In this document: one piece after another, positions 1 through 11,627 of the stretch
Layout: each line of letters begins with the position of its first letter
Position numbering within the stretch: the stretch's first letter is position 1
Assembly: GCA_036874045.1 (NCBI GenBank)
Contig: JAZBRI010000011.1
Span: forward strand, 7,755,001 to 7,819,000
DNA: 64,000 nucleotides
Origin: Cymodocea nodosa
Lineage: Eukaryota; Streptophyta; Magnoliopsida; Alismatales; Cymodoceaceae
Direction: 5' to 3'
Program-made: the position numbers and the translations under genes
Notes under the pieces: generated by a model
What the model was told of the DNA's origin: nothing
The model's input: only the letters and a program-made list of their open reading frames with translations
Database searches by the model: none

Positions 1-56
1 AAAATATTGAAAAACACAATTCACCCCCCTCTTGTGTAGCCATACGATACTATAAG

Positions 57-68
57 TGGTATTAGAGC
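57..68 (+). other. Primer-binding site, initiator Met tRNA type
   Basis: TGGTATTAGAGC is one base from the TGGTATCAGAGC complement of plant initiator-Met tRNA that most Copia elements use. It lies a few bases after the LTR tail, which fixes the LTR end near position 52. Confidence 0.85.
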
Positions 69-252
69 TTTGTTAATAATCTTTGATATAAAATTGATAC
101 CAACTTATTTAATATTATTGCTTATTTTGCCTTCCTTGTTTTTAAATAGAAATTAATATCTGAGCATACGTTTAACTTTCTTTTATAAGGCTCAAATTGT
201 TTTATCGTTTTAGACTATTTAAAATCAAATAGGTTGAAAAATTTAAGGTAAG

Positions 253-1592
253 ATGGCTATTGGAAATGGTAATTTTTCTTTATATGAAGGTTAAAATCTT
301 AATCGTACTCCTTTATTTAATGGAATACATTTTGAATATTGGAAATATAGGATGACAATTTTTCTTCAAAGTATAGATCATAAGTTGTGGTTCATGATTT
401 CTAAACCATATACTCTATTATCTACCCCTTATAATACTTGGACAATTACTAAAAAAGAAAATGAAACTCTGAATGCTAAGGGCTTAAATATTTTATTTTG
501 TGCATTGAGTTATGAACATTTACTTATGAATCTACTTATGAGGTGTGGCATGCATTAGAAGTTTCACATGAAGGTACTTCTCAAGTTAAAGAGATTAAGA
601 TAAACATGTTAATTCATAAGTATGAACTCTTTAAGATGTATGAAGATGAAAGTATTTCTAAGATGTTTTCCAGATTTCTTGATATCATAAACTCTTTAAA
701 ATGCTTAAGAAAGAATTTTGAACAAAAGGATTTGGTGAGGAAAATTCTCAGATCCCTAAGTTCTAGATGGTCTTAGAAAGTAACATCAATTGAGGAATCA
801 CGAGATTTAAATGTTTATACCATGAATGAATTGATAGGAAACTTAACAACTTATGAAGCTCAATTAAATGAATCACTGAGTCAAAACAAACTAAAAATGA
901 AGAAAGAAATAGCCTTCAAAATTAATTTAGATTCTGATATATCTATTGATTCTGACGAGGATTTGATCTTGCTGACTAGGAAATTCAAGAAAGCATGGAA
1001 AGCTAGAAAACAACAAATGAACAAAAATGATAAACCCTCAACATCAAAATCATTGAATGACAAGAATTCTTCATCCAAAAAGTATGTATGTTACAATTGT
1101 AAGAAACCTGGACATCTTTCTCCAGACTGTCCTATAAGGAAAAATGAAAAGCATAATAGGACAAATCAGAAGAAGACAGCTCAGAAATCTCAGAAAAAGT
1201 TTTATAAGAAAAAGACTTTGAAGGTCACTTGGGATGACACGTCAGAAGAGTCTAAATTTGAGGAATCATCATCAAAATCTTCACATTCAGAAGAAGAACC
1301 AGAGTTAGGAGACGTTGCTCATGTGTGCTTCATGGCAGATGAGTCTGAGGTAATATCTGATCTTGAAAGTTATTTAAATTTTAACTTTAATGAATTATTA
1401 TGTACTTATCATGCATTATTACAAAAACTTAAAGTTTATAAACTGGAAAATAAGAATATCAAAAACTCTTTATCCATTGTGGAAGAAGAAAATTGTTTCA
1501 TGTCTACTACTTTAGAAAAGTTTAAATGTGATAATGAAAATCATGCTAGAGATTTGCATAAATTTAGATTTAATGAATGTGTCTTGCATTAA
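253..1592 (+). pseudogene. Copia gag relic with zinc knuckle
   Basis: Coding relic of the capsid/nucleocapsid protein. The core at 340-780 matches the UBN2 gag family: it includes KYELFKM followed by MFSRF, a pattern found again in the minus-strand gag at 22863-23048. The knuckle reads CYNCKKPGHLSPDC (1089-1130) and is flanked by Lys/Arg-rich and acidic Ser/Glu-rich stretches. The C-terminal third is predicted coiled coil, rich in Leu, Glu, Asn and Lys. Known role of the family: packaging element RNA in cytoplasmic particles. Fossil, broken. Confidence 0.8.
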
Positions 1593-2435
1593 CAAATACA
1601 GAATACAAATGCTGAAAAATTAAAGATAGAATCTGAAAATGAAATGTTGAGAAAAAATATAAATGATCTTGAGTTAGAGATTGATAAATTAAAAATGAGA
1701 GAGCTAGAGTTAAATTCTACCATTGAGAAATGAAATTTAAGTCAAACTAAATTAGACAAACTAACTAGTACCCCTGCAGTGTCATATAAATTTGGCTTAG
1801 GATTTGATTATCCTAAATATCTTGAATCTTAAGCCAATAAAGGATTTATTAGTTGTAGCTCAAGTAAATCTAAGACTAAAATTCCTTTTATTATGAAACA
1901 AGGTAATAAATATGTAGAAGTAGGTACTTCAAGGGATGAATCATGCAATAATAATATAAATCAATGTGATTTGTCTAAATGTACTTCTAACATGACTATT
2001 AATGTTTCTAAAAATCTTGTTTCTTGTTCTGGAAATTCAATTTCGAATATTTATAAAATTTTAGACAATTGTAGTAAACTAAAAATTCAGAAACTTGAGC
2101 ATGTAATTCAAAACACTAGTGTCAGGCCAATTACTCATTCTACATGTTCTTTATCTAAAAATTCTTGTTTAGAAAAAGATTTTGTATGTACTGAAAATGT
2201 TAATACAAGTACAAAATCTTGGTATGAACTTACTGAAATGTATGAGAAAGACCAAAATAAATTAAAATCTATTAAAAATTGGTTTGATCTTGGTTATACT
2301 ACATTTGAAAACAAAAAGAATGATTATAAGAGCAATAATGTTATAAGTATGATGCTAATGATAAGTCTATAATACTTACAACTAATAAGAATGTAAATGA
2401 TAATGTTAAACTGTTTTTAAACAAAAAGAAAAAAT

Positions 2436-2830
2436 ATGCGTTTAATGAATTGGTCCTCAACAACATTGGGTACCAAGAAAAAGTTTTTCTTAATTTATTT
2501 TGCAGGAGGAAACAACATCAAAATAGATCTTGGACAATGGAGTATCAAGTCACATGACCAGACAGAAAAGTCTACTACAAAATTTTACAAATACCATGAA
2601 AGGAAGTGTAACATTTGGAAACAAAAGCAAGGATAAAATCATAGGTATGGGTAATGTTCAAATAACTTCAACTTGTGTTATTTCGAATGTACTATATGTA
2701 GAAAACCTAGGATTTAATTTGCTGAGTGTTATAAAACTAACTGAGAATGGATACTATGTAGTGTTTGAAGATAATGTATGCAAAATTATTGATAAAAATA
2801 CAGATGAAATTAAGTTTATTGCTACATTTT
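2436..2830 (+). pseudogene. Copia protease / gag-pre-integrase relic
   Basis: The residues resemble the Copia aspartic protease entry (DNGVSSHMT) and the following region (NVLYVENLGFNLLSVIKLTENGY), which is diagnostic of the segment before integrase in Copia polyproteins. It follows the gag coiled coil in the same orientation, as expected. Fossil. Confidence 0.75.
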
Positions 2831-3976
2831 GTGTGCAATGATAGTTTGATCAACGAGAATTCTATGCCTTTTATACTGTATCTTCATTTCATACATATCC
2901 TTCACGTTTAATCACTACTAGTTTTGCACTTCTCCACGTCTTTTCTTTTTCCTTCATCAAAACACACACGTTCTGACCCACGTTTATATTTTGAATTTTC
3001 TTTAATCATCAGTCCTGGATCTCTGAAAAATTTCCTGCAAAATAAACTTTCTCGTCCAAAGAATTTTCCATCAAGTGTAATAATAAGTCGTTACTTTAAT
3101 GTTAACTAAACGAGTAACACAAGTATATATAACTTAACAAGTTCCTCATGTGCCATTTCACGTGACAATTACTATAGCTAACTCAACGAACTAAGTTTGT
3201 GGTGTTATGCTAACTCAACGAACCAGCTTAACCTTTCTTTCGAAAGGTTAAACGATAACTCACCGAAAACAGTTTAAGTTTCGGATAGTTACAATTGTAA
3301 GTCACTGAAAAACTCTTTATACCATAAAACTAGTGAAACACGTGTCAAGACCTGAAAACATGACTTAAGTTACCTTTCGGATAGTTACGACTATAAGTCT
3401 TCGAAAAAACTTTAACTCACCGATTCAGTAATAAACAAATATTTTTATAATAAGAATTTTACCACGTGCAAAAATAACAACTTAAGTTTATAACGCTAAC
3501 CTAATGCGTTGCCTCAGTGTTCAATATAGCAACTCAATGCGTTTAGTTATGTTAACTTAACGAGTTAAACATGTGCACCTCACGTGATACAATACAACAT
3601 TCGTAACTTATAATTTCACCATGTGTATAACACTAACTTAACGAGTTCGTCTCTTCTTTTACTCACTAACTTAACGAGTTATCACGTGACCTATTTTAAC
3701 CTTTAAGCCTCTAACTTAACGAGTTCTCATGTGACCTCTATACAAACAAAACTCTAACTTAACGAGTTGTCTAAATGTGCACTGTTCATGATACAAAAGA
3801 TATAACTTTAAAACATATCATGCTTTTCAATAAAAACACACGTTAACTTAACGTTTAGTTAAATGAGAAATTAATGCAACGAAATGACTAGTTATTAACT
3901 TCAGATCCAATACAGACAAGTATTTATGCTAGTAAGCTTTTTCTGTATTAATTGATGATTTTAATTTCTTTTCACA
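2830..3976 (-). repeat. Copia LTR piece, minus strand
   Basis: Positions 2838-3110 match 63365-63634 closely (shared start near GATCAACGAGAATTCTATGC), and the later motif arrays also correspond. The LTR start on the minus strand is about 3976, where TGTGAAAAG is followed by a TTAAAATCATCAATT stretch like other Copia LTR starts. The stretch is full of AACTCAACGA and TCGGATAGTTA type motifs and CACGTG boxes. It lies between Copia relics of opposite orientation. Partial copy. Confidence 0.7.
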
Positions 3977-4498
3977 AGTAATAGTAATTGAGCAAATATA
4001 ATTATTTTTCATTCAGCACACATCATCAAAACAAAATACTCAACATCTTTCAAATCAAAATTCTTACAACTATAGTTATCAAGCTTTGTTTTTAAATCTT
4101 TGTTATTAACTAAGGCTTTTTCTAGTTCAATAAAAGAATCCTCTAAGAAAGAGTTCAGACCATTAATTTCTTTTCTATAGTTTTTACATTTTACATACAA
4201 GTCATCTACTATACAAAGAAGGCTATTTACATCTAAATTATTATTCTCACTATTTGAGTAATAGGGAGATGAAGGAGATACCTCTTGTGTAGTGAAGCGC
4301 ACATTTGCAAAGGCTTCTTCCTTTGAATCTAATGAATTGTTAGATGAGCTGTTGTCATTACATGTGACTTTCAAATTTATTTTCTTCTTATTCTTCCTTC
4401 ATTTTGGTTTGTCCTCTTCTTGTTGAAAGGGATAGTAGAGTTGAATGTGTCTCAATTTCTTACACTTGTAGCATGTGGGGACTTTTGACCTTGTGGAG
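3977..4498 (-). pseudogene. Copia gag, distal part (split by Athila A)
   Basis: On the minus strand this shows a zinc knuckle (CYKCKKLRHIQLYY, about 4430-4475), then an acidic Ser/Asn stretch and a coiled coil ending near 4009. It is the distal part of the same minus-strand Copia gag whose first part lies at 22603-25358. The two parts are separated by the whole Athila-like element A, with a near-matching 5-bp duplication at the joins. Fossil. Confidence 0.75.
4494..4498 (+). repeat. Target-site duplication of Athila element A, left
   Basis: TGGAG here and AGGAG at 22598-22602 differ by one base. They directly abut the outer ends of the two outer LTRs, and the Copia gag continues on either side. 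Confidence 0.65.
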
Positions 4499-5297
4499 TA
4501 TTTAGAATGAAAAAGTGCATAATATTAACGATTAAATGATAGTTAATTGCATAATATTTAGCTTATCATATGAGAATTAAGCCATTATGTTATAATTCCA
4601 CTCTTATATGCTTTAATGAAAGAATCTGCATAATTTCAGGAAATTAATGTTAATTAAGTATATTTCTGAACTATCGGTGAATTACAGGCTTTTTAATTCT
4701 TAACTCTTTGAATTTTCTATTATTTTGTAGAGTTATATTGCATGTACCAGACAATTATGTTTTAAACACTAAAAAATTATTTAGGTACTCAATAATAACT
4801 TGTTGAGTTACAAGTTTAAAGGTGTAAAAAGATCATGTGAAAACTCATTAAGTTAGTAAGTAAAAACTGTAAGTTATACATCTGAACTCGTTGAGTTAGA
4901 ATTATACACGTGATGAATTTAAATATTTTATTATATCACACGAGTTGCACATGTATAACTCGTTAAGTTAGTATAATTATATATGTTAAATTACTTGAAT
5001 ATACACTAAGGTAACACATTGTGTTAGTGTTATAAGCTTATAAGTTATTTCTTTATTACACATATTTTATAGTTAAATTAACGAAGTAAATCCGTTGAGA
5101 TACACTAACTCCACGGACCATTAATTTTCTAATATACCATTATAGAAATTACAAAAACAGGAAATTCAAAGGAAAACCATGATTGCACGTATCATGTAGT
5201 AATTCACTTGTGGAATGAAGAAGAAATCACCATTGTTGATATGAATAAAGGAAATTCAACCGATCATTTAAGCAGAAGTAGTTATTACTGAAAGAAA

Positions 5298-5305
5298 TAT
5301 ATAAG
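5298..5305 (+). promoter_or_regulatory. LTR TATA box
   Basis: TATATAAG, followed by a purine-rich stretch. The equivalent sites read TATAAAAG at 20213-20220 and, on the minus strand, at 48731-48738. Its position between the motif arrays and the conserved R/U5 block fits an LTR core promoter. Confidence 0.55.
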
Positions 5306-5330
5306 ACAAAGAAAAAGACTATGTGTGTAT

Positions 5331-5394
5331 AGGTGGAAAACCGCGTTAATGTAGGAAGTGTCAGGTGGAGAACCGCGTTAATGTAGGAAGTGTC
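5331..5394 (+). repeat. 32-bp tandem duplication inside the LTR
   Basis: Two adjacent 32-bp units (5331-5362, 5363-5394) differ at one base and share the core CCGCGTTAATGTAGG. I do not see this doubling in the other LTR copies, so it arose after this copy inserted. Confidence 0.85.
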
Positions 5395-6487
5395 GAAAGT
5401 TCCCTAAAGTTCCACATCACCACCAAAATCACCAACCATCAGAGGTCTGTGAGGATACTTTTTGGATGTCGAGTCGATTTCGAGCCAAACACGGTAACTG
5501 ACAACCACTATGAGTGATCGCGTCGTGGGAAGGGAAGTCATTTTCACCAAGCACCAACTCATATCTCAATAGATCGTAAAGCTTCTAGCCTTGGTTTCGG
5601 ATTGATGCTAGTATGCTGAAGAGGAGATCATTTTACAATTCTTGGTTCGCAATTCTATAGGGAGAGGAGGTAATATTGTAAGTGATTAAGTTTTCAATGG
5701 TATAATCGCGTCACATGAAGTGATGGAAGTTTTTACTATCGTTAGAGATTTTTACATTTCATCTTTCACTCATCTTCAAGAACATATCAAAACAAAAATA
5801 CCAAAAACAACAAATTATCTATGTTTACATTTAGTATTAAAGTGTTGTATTATTTGTTTTGTATCGTGATTAATATTATCATTGTCAGTATTGTGAATGT
5901 TTTATATTTGTTTGGTTTAGAAAATAGTTTTATTATTTACTGAAATTGATTTGTTCTAGATACTTAAAGATTTTAATGGTTACTATTTGAAATATCTGAA
6001 TGTTAGTATTGCTTAATGACAAATCTAATATTAACTAACATTAAAGAGCTTAATTGATGTTATTTACATTCTGTAGAATCGCCTAATGGTTAGCCAAATT
6101 CTTCTATAAATAACAGTATTTAACTGGAAAGGTAGACTCGTGGAGTTAACTTAAGTCCACGAAGTTAGTCTGTTGAGTTAACCATAACTCCACGAACTAA
6201 GTCTGTTGAGTTAACTGTCACTCAACAGAGTGCTTAACTAAACACATATAAACTCCAATATAAAAATCAAAACAATACACAATTCTTACTCAATCTCTAT
6301 AAGATCGACCTGTACTTGCACACAAATACAATATACATTATGCACTTGTAGTTAAAATACAAATTAGACCTAATATCTAATTTGTGTGAAATGTTGTTTG
6401 TTTACTTCTAAAATAATTTATTAATATAAGCATAAAAACAAATCAACCAAGTTTATGATTTAACTTTTCACACCCAAACAAGTTTTC

Positions 6488-6507
6488 TAGCGTCGTTGCT
6501 GGGAATT
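6488..6507 (+). other. Primer-binding site, tRNA-Asp type
   Basis: TAGCGTCGTTGCTGGGAATT matches the complement of the plant tRNA-Asp 3' end (TGGCGCCGTTGCCGGGGATC) with five differences. It starts seven bases after the 5' LTR. This primer is common in Athila/Tat Gypsy elements. Confidence 0.8.
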
Positions 6508-6779
6508 GAGAAGCTAAACAACTATGAGTGCTATTTTGTTTTAATAGCAGAAGGAGTGTTGTGTGTTGTATTATATAATTGAGAATATGGCATATGTTTA
6601 TGTTCAAATATTTTAGAAACATGTAATTAGCATATGTGAATTCTACAATTTGGAAGGTCATGACATCTCTAATTGTTTGAAACTAAGACGATTGTAGATG
6701 ATTAGATCACATGAATAACAAATGAATTATATTCAATATAATAGAGCGAGTATGAGAATCCTATAGTTTGCCAAACTAA

Positions 6780-7517
6780 TGGCCAATTTAGAATGTGTAA
6801 TATGTTGAGAGACAAAGAAGTTTGAGATAGGTATGACAGACTGAAGCGTAGTTTAGAGCAAAACATGGACAAACTGGAACAATATATGTGTCAGCAATAA
6901 GAAGTCAACCAATTAAATTATAAGGAATAATATTCAAAACCTAAAATTGATATCATATACGAAACTGAAAAAATCATAATGAAAATTGATCAAAAATTGA
7001 ATGCAATGAGATTAGATGATTTAGAAAGAAAACTAAAAGTATTAGATGAATTTAAAATGAAATTACAAGTTATGCAACAGGAAAACACAAATGAAAACTT
7101 TAATATTACATATTTGCATAATTTGCAAGACATATAGACAAAAGAAAATACCAATACAATAGAATTTAAAGAATGTAAGTTAAAACTAAAAATAATTGAA
7201 GATCAAAATCATGGAAATGAAATACAAGAATATCATGAAAGTAATGAAAATCTGGAATATGTATAACATTAAAATCTAGAACTGATATACCACCAAGAAT
7301 TCAAAAAGAAAGTAATGTGAAGGTGGATAAGAATAAAATTCAAAATGATAATGGAAATGTAACATCTGAAAACTTAGAAACCAATGAAGAAAAATTTAAA
7401 TCTGAAAGTGAGATTAAAAATGATCAAATGAATGAAATGAAAGAAAAAGAATCTTGTAAATCACAATCGTTAGCACCCTATCCTGAAATATTACAACAAA
7501 CATTTTTTGAAAAATAA
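6780..7517 (+). pseudogene. Coiled-coil region before protease
   Basis: A relic very rich in Lys, Glu, Asn and Leu, with heptad-like spacing (LERKLKVLDEFKMKLQVMQQEN). It lies between the primer site and the protease where gag would normally be. I see no retrotransposon gag core here; the recognisable Athila gag core of this family lies downstream of pol (16560-16808, and 59560-60830 in copy B). It may be the tail of gag or a linker. Fossil. Confidence 0.55.
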
Positions 7518-7529
7518 GAAAAAATTAGA

Positions 7530-8215
7530 GAAATTTTTGAAAAAGTACAAGTTAACATTTCTTTGTTAGACTTATTACAAAAAATGTCATCTTGTGCTAA
7601 ATTTCTTAAGGATTGGTGTACTAAGAAAAGAGAAAAAAAGTTTTAAGGAAACTCTTTTTAGTTGAGCAAAGTAGTTCCCTATTTCTACTACAAATTCCTA
7701 AAAAGTCATCTGATCTAGGAATCCCTATTATATCATACACCATAGGAAATACTATTCTAGAAAGAACCTTAATAAACCTAGGTGTAGGTATAAATGTTAT
7801 ACCTAGTGATATATTTGCATCCTAAGGATTAGAAGGCTTAATCCCTACTAGGACTGTTATTCAATTAGCTAATAAAAGTATAAAATACCCTAGAGGAAAA
7901 ATAGAGGATATCCTAATTAAAATCAAAAACTTCATATATCTTATAGATATTGTGATTTTGGATTCCCAACAAATGAAGCATCAAAATCATAATACATCTT
8001 TAATTTTGGGAAGGTCATTCTTAGCAGCATCAAGGGCTGTTATAAATTGTAAAACTAGAGTAATGAAGTTAGCATATGGTAATAAGGATACTCAACTAAA
8101 CATTTTCAAACTAGAAAAGTTTAAGGAGTTAAAAATGTCCTTACATACTATAAACTTTCTAAAGGGTGAAGGAGATATGTTAGATGATGAGATTCAAGAA
8201 GAATTAAATAGGTAA
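7530..8215 (+). pseudogene. Athila-type protease relic
   Basis: The order of motifs matches Athila polyproteins: the KVQVNISLLDLL lead, then CAKFLKDWC, then the protease with IPRG-like and ILGRSFLAASRAVINC blocks, ending with TQLNIFKLEKF. RT follows directly. Known role: cleavage of the gag-pol polyprotein. Fossil, broken. Confidence 0.8.
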
Positions 8216-8379
8216 CTAGATTTTGAAACTTTAGAAGTAAGTGAAAGCATAGATGTAGAAGGATATCAAGAAGAGTTTAATATTGAAGATGAAAATGTTT
8301 AATTAGGAGCCCTTACTTCTGATGGTCAAAATTTAGATTTAAAATCTTTACCTCCTGAATTAAGCTTTATATTTCTGAA

Positions 8380-9230
8380 AGAAAAATGAACATGTCCAAT
8401 CATTATTGCTTCAAATTTAAAACAGGATCAAATTTCTAAATTAAAAGATGTAGTAAAAACTTATAAAAAAGCAATATGATGGACTATGATTGATATAAAA
8501 GGGTTATAAGTGCAACTTTATGCTATCATCATATATATTTAGAAGAGAATGCTAAACCAATTAAAATTCCTAAGAGGAGATTAAATCCAAACCTTAAAGA
8601 AGTAGTTAGGAAGGAAATAGTGAAATGGTTAGATAATGACATAATTTATCTAATTTCTGGTAGCTCATGGGTTAGTCCAATCCATGTGATTCCTAAGAAA
8701 TCAGAATTAACAATTATTAGGAATGAAAGTCAAGACTTGATACCTACTAGAATTCAATCAGGCTGGAGAGTGTGTATACATTATACAAAGCTGAATGCTA
8801 TGACTAAGAAAAATCATTTTCCCTTACCTTTTATAAACAAAATACTAGAGAAATTAGTAGGGCAAGAATATTTTTGTTTCCTAGACGAGTATTCAGGATA
8901 TAACCAAGTTCTAATAGCATTAGAGGATCAAGAGAAAATAACTTTCACATGTCCTTATGAAACATATGCTTTTAAGAGAATGTCATTCAGATTATGCAAT
9001 GCACCAGCCACCTTTCAAAGGTGTATGTAGGGCATATTCACTGGAATGACTAAAGATTTTTTAGAAATATTTATAGATGATTTTACTGTATATGGAACTT
9101 CATATGAAGTGTGTTTAAATAATTTAGACCAAGTATTAAAATGCTGTGGAAAAAATCTGATTCTATATTGGGAAAAATGTCACTTCATGGTTAAACAATG
9201 ACTAATCTTAGGACATATTGTTTCAAACAA
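8380..9230 (+). pseudogene. Athila-type reverse transcriptase relic
   Basis: Contains SSWVSPIHVIPKK, GWRVCIHYTKLN, HFPLPFINKILEKL, CFLDEYSGYNQ and LCNAPATFQRCM, followed near 9070 by the catalytic-box region FIDDF. These blocks are in the order of Ty3/Gypsy RT, and the wording is that of the Athila lineage. Known role: copying element RNA into DNA. Fossil, broken. Confidence 0.92.
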
Positions 9231-9234
9231 AGGG

Positions 9235-9867
9235 TTGAAAGTAGATAAAGGTAAAATAGAAGTAATTTCTAATCTACCAAAACCTAAATCAGTAATAGAT
9301 ATTAGATCATTTCTAGGACATGTAGGATTTTATAGAAGATTCATTAAAAATTTTAGTAAAATAGCTAGACCTTTAACTAATCTATTAAAAGATGTCCCAT
9401 TCAACTTTGATAAAAATTGCAAAGAAACATTTTTCAAGCTTAAAACTAGCTTAATTTCAACTCCTATAATACAAGCACCTAATTGGAGCCATCCATTTGA
9501 ATTAATGTGCAATGCATTTGATTTTACTGTAGGAGTAGTGTTGGGACAAAAGATAAAAAAATATCCTAGAGTGATTCATTATGCAAGCAAAACATTAAAT
9601 GATGCTCAAGTTAATTATACAACTACTGAAAAAGAACTGTTAGCTATTGTGTTTGCCTTAGAAAAGTTTAGATCATATCTAATTGGAGCTAAAGTGATAG
9701 TATACACGAATCATTCAACTTTAAAACACCTAATAGCAAAGAAAGAGACTAAACCTAGATTGATTCGATGGATATTATTATTACAAGAATTTAATCTAAA
9801 AATTAAAGATAAAAAAGGTTGTGAAAATGTAGTAGCAAATTATTTATCAAGATTACAAATAGAATAA
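9235..9867 (+). pseudogene. Gypsy RNase H relic
   Basis: Starts with the RT-connection block ([19 protein letters not shown]) and continues into RNase H ([55 protein letters not shown]), ending in the [11 protein letters not shown] pattern that precedes integrase in Gypsy elements. One of the longest uninterrupted pieces of the element. Fossil. Confidence 0.92.
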
Positions 9868-9909
9868 TCAAACATTGAAATTAAGGATAATTTTCCTAAT
9901 GAATAATTA

Positions 9910-11230
9910 ATGACTATCAACATAATGTCTTGGTATGCAGACATAGTTGATTACTTAGTTACTGGTTTAACACTTAGGGATTGGAATAGACAGGATAAGA
10001 AATTATTCTTTTCAAAAGTAAAATATTACTATTGGAAAGATCCCTACTTATGTAAGAAATGTCCTGATCTGATTCTAAGGAGATGTGTTCTAGAAACTGA
10101 ATATCAGAGCATATTGTCTTTCTACCATGACCAAGCATGTGGAGGGCATTTTGGTTTAGGGAAAACTGCTTCCAAAATTCTACAATGTGGATTTTATTGG
10201 CCAACACTATTCAAAGATGTTCATAAATATTGTTTAAGTTGTTTAAGATGTCAACAAATAAGAAAAATATCAAAGAGGAATATGATACCTTTAAACCCTA
10301 TTGTTGAGGTTGAACTCTTTGATGTGTGGGGAATAGATTTTATGGGTCCATTTCCTATGTCTAATCAATTTAATTATATATTGTTGGGGGTGAATTATGT
10401 ATCTAAATAAATAGAAGCTATTCCTTTAAAAACTAATGACAACAAAGTAGTAATACATTTTATAAGAACTAATATAATTGCTAGATTTGGAATACCTAAA
10501 GCTATTATTAGTGATAGAGGAACTCATTTCTATAATAGAGGTTTTGAAGCCTTAATGAAGAAATATGGAGTAAATCACAAAATTGCAGCATCATATCATC
10601 TACAAACAAGTGGACAAGTAGAAAGTGCAAACAAACAAATTAAGTTAATCTTAGAAAAAGTAGTAAATCCTATTAGAAAAGATTGGGTTAATAGATTTAA
10701 AGATGCACTTTGGGCTTATAGAACTGCTTATAAGACAAGCTTAGATATGTCACATTTTAGATTAGTATATGGAAAAGGTTGTCATTTACCAATTGAAATT
10801 GAACATAAAGCTTATTAGGCATTAAAAACTATGAACATTAATTTAAATCAAACTGTTGAAAATAGGAAAATGCAATTGATTGAATTAAAAAAATTTAAGA
10901 ATGAAGTTTATTTGAAAACAGTAAAAGAAAAAGAGAAAATGAAGTTTAACATGACAAAAAAATTATTCCAAAAACTTTTGAAATAAGACAAGAAGTATAT
11001 CTTTACATCACTAGACTTCATAACCATCAAGGAAAATTAAGATCTAAATGGGCAGGACCTTACATAATTCGAAATATTCACTCCAATGAAGCTATTGAAA
11101 TTGAAAATCCTAAAAATCAGAATATATTTAAAGTAAATGGACAAAGACTTAGACCTATTCTGAAAATTACAAAAAGTTCCTTTAGAATTATAGAAGAAGT
11201 AAGAGTAGAGGACTACTTGAGCTTTACTTA
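9910..11230 (+). pseudogene. Athila-type integrase relic
   Basis: Shows the N-terminal zinc-binding H2C2 region (HDQACGGHFG through CLSCLRCQ, about 10128-10255), then the catalytic core beginning WGIDFMGPFP (about 10325), ISDRGTHF-like sequence near 10510, and SYHLQTSGQVESANKQIK near 10590. The C-terminal part (to 11230) has the WAGPY-type block common after plant Gypsy integrase cores. Fossil, broken. Confidence 0.9.
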
Positions 11231-11622
11231 GTAAGAAATAGATATATGAAAAAGAGAAAAAACTTATTTTAAATATAGTCATGATTCAACCGAAAGAAAT
11301 GATCGATTTTACCAAAACATCTATTAAAAGAAAAATATTGTTATAGTCATACCAAAAAGATCCATCAGTCTAACTAAAACATAAAAATATAAAAAAAATC
11401 TATATATTATATTAAGTAAAAATATCGATTTTACTGAAGCATAGAATCAGTTCAACCGATAGAAAAAAAAAGAAAAAAAATATCTAATTTCAGTTCAACA
11501 AAGGAATATAACGATTTGACTGAAATTCTAAAATGTTGAAAAATTAAGAATTGGTTAAACTAAAAATTCTTTGGTCTTGACCTAATTAAGAAATTATTAT
11601 TATAAGTATATCTTTATTAGTT
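11231..11622 (+). other. Non-coding tail after integrase
   Basis: AT-rich. I see no coding signal. It has three or four degenerate repeats of a TCAACCGAAAGAAA / CGATTTTAC theme. It ends at the target duplication of the nested Copia solo LTR and resumes at 12853. Confidence 0.6.
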
Positions 11623-11627
11623 ATAAC

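Larger units (their letters stand above)
1..2830 (+). mobile_element. Sirevirus-like Copia element, 5' part
   Basis: The piece begins inside the end of a 5' LTR: positions 22-40 carry the C-rich tail typical of Sirevirus LTRs. It continues through a primer-binding site, a long gag and the start of pol. Gag shows a UBN2-type core (about 350-780), a CX2CX4HX4C zinc knuckle (1089-1130) and a long coiled-coil tail (to about 2400), which is a Sirevirus habit. The protease and gag-pre-integrase region lies at about 2440-2830. RT and integrase are absent from this piece, which stops where a minus-strand Copia LTR begins. Fossil with several breaks. The lineage call rests on gag architecture and on related RT sequence elsewhere in the window. 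Confidence 0.85.
4499..6480 (+). repeat. Athila A 5' LTR
   Basis: 1,982 bp. The left end matches the TGTTTAGAATG seen at the other copies of this family and the right end is CACCCAAACA, so TGTTT and AAACA form the short inverted ends. U3 holds arrays of CGTTGAGTTA-type palindromes and CACGTG boxes. A TATA-like box follows at 5298-5305. A conserved GC-richer R/U5 block (about 5400-5720) and a second small motif array (6120-6240) complete it. Confidence 0.85.
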
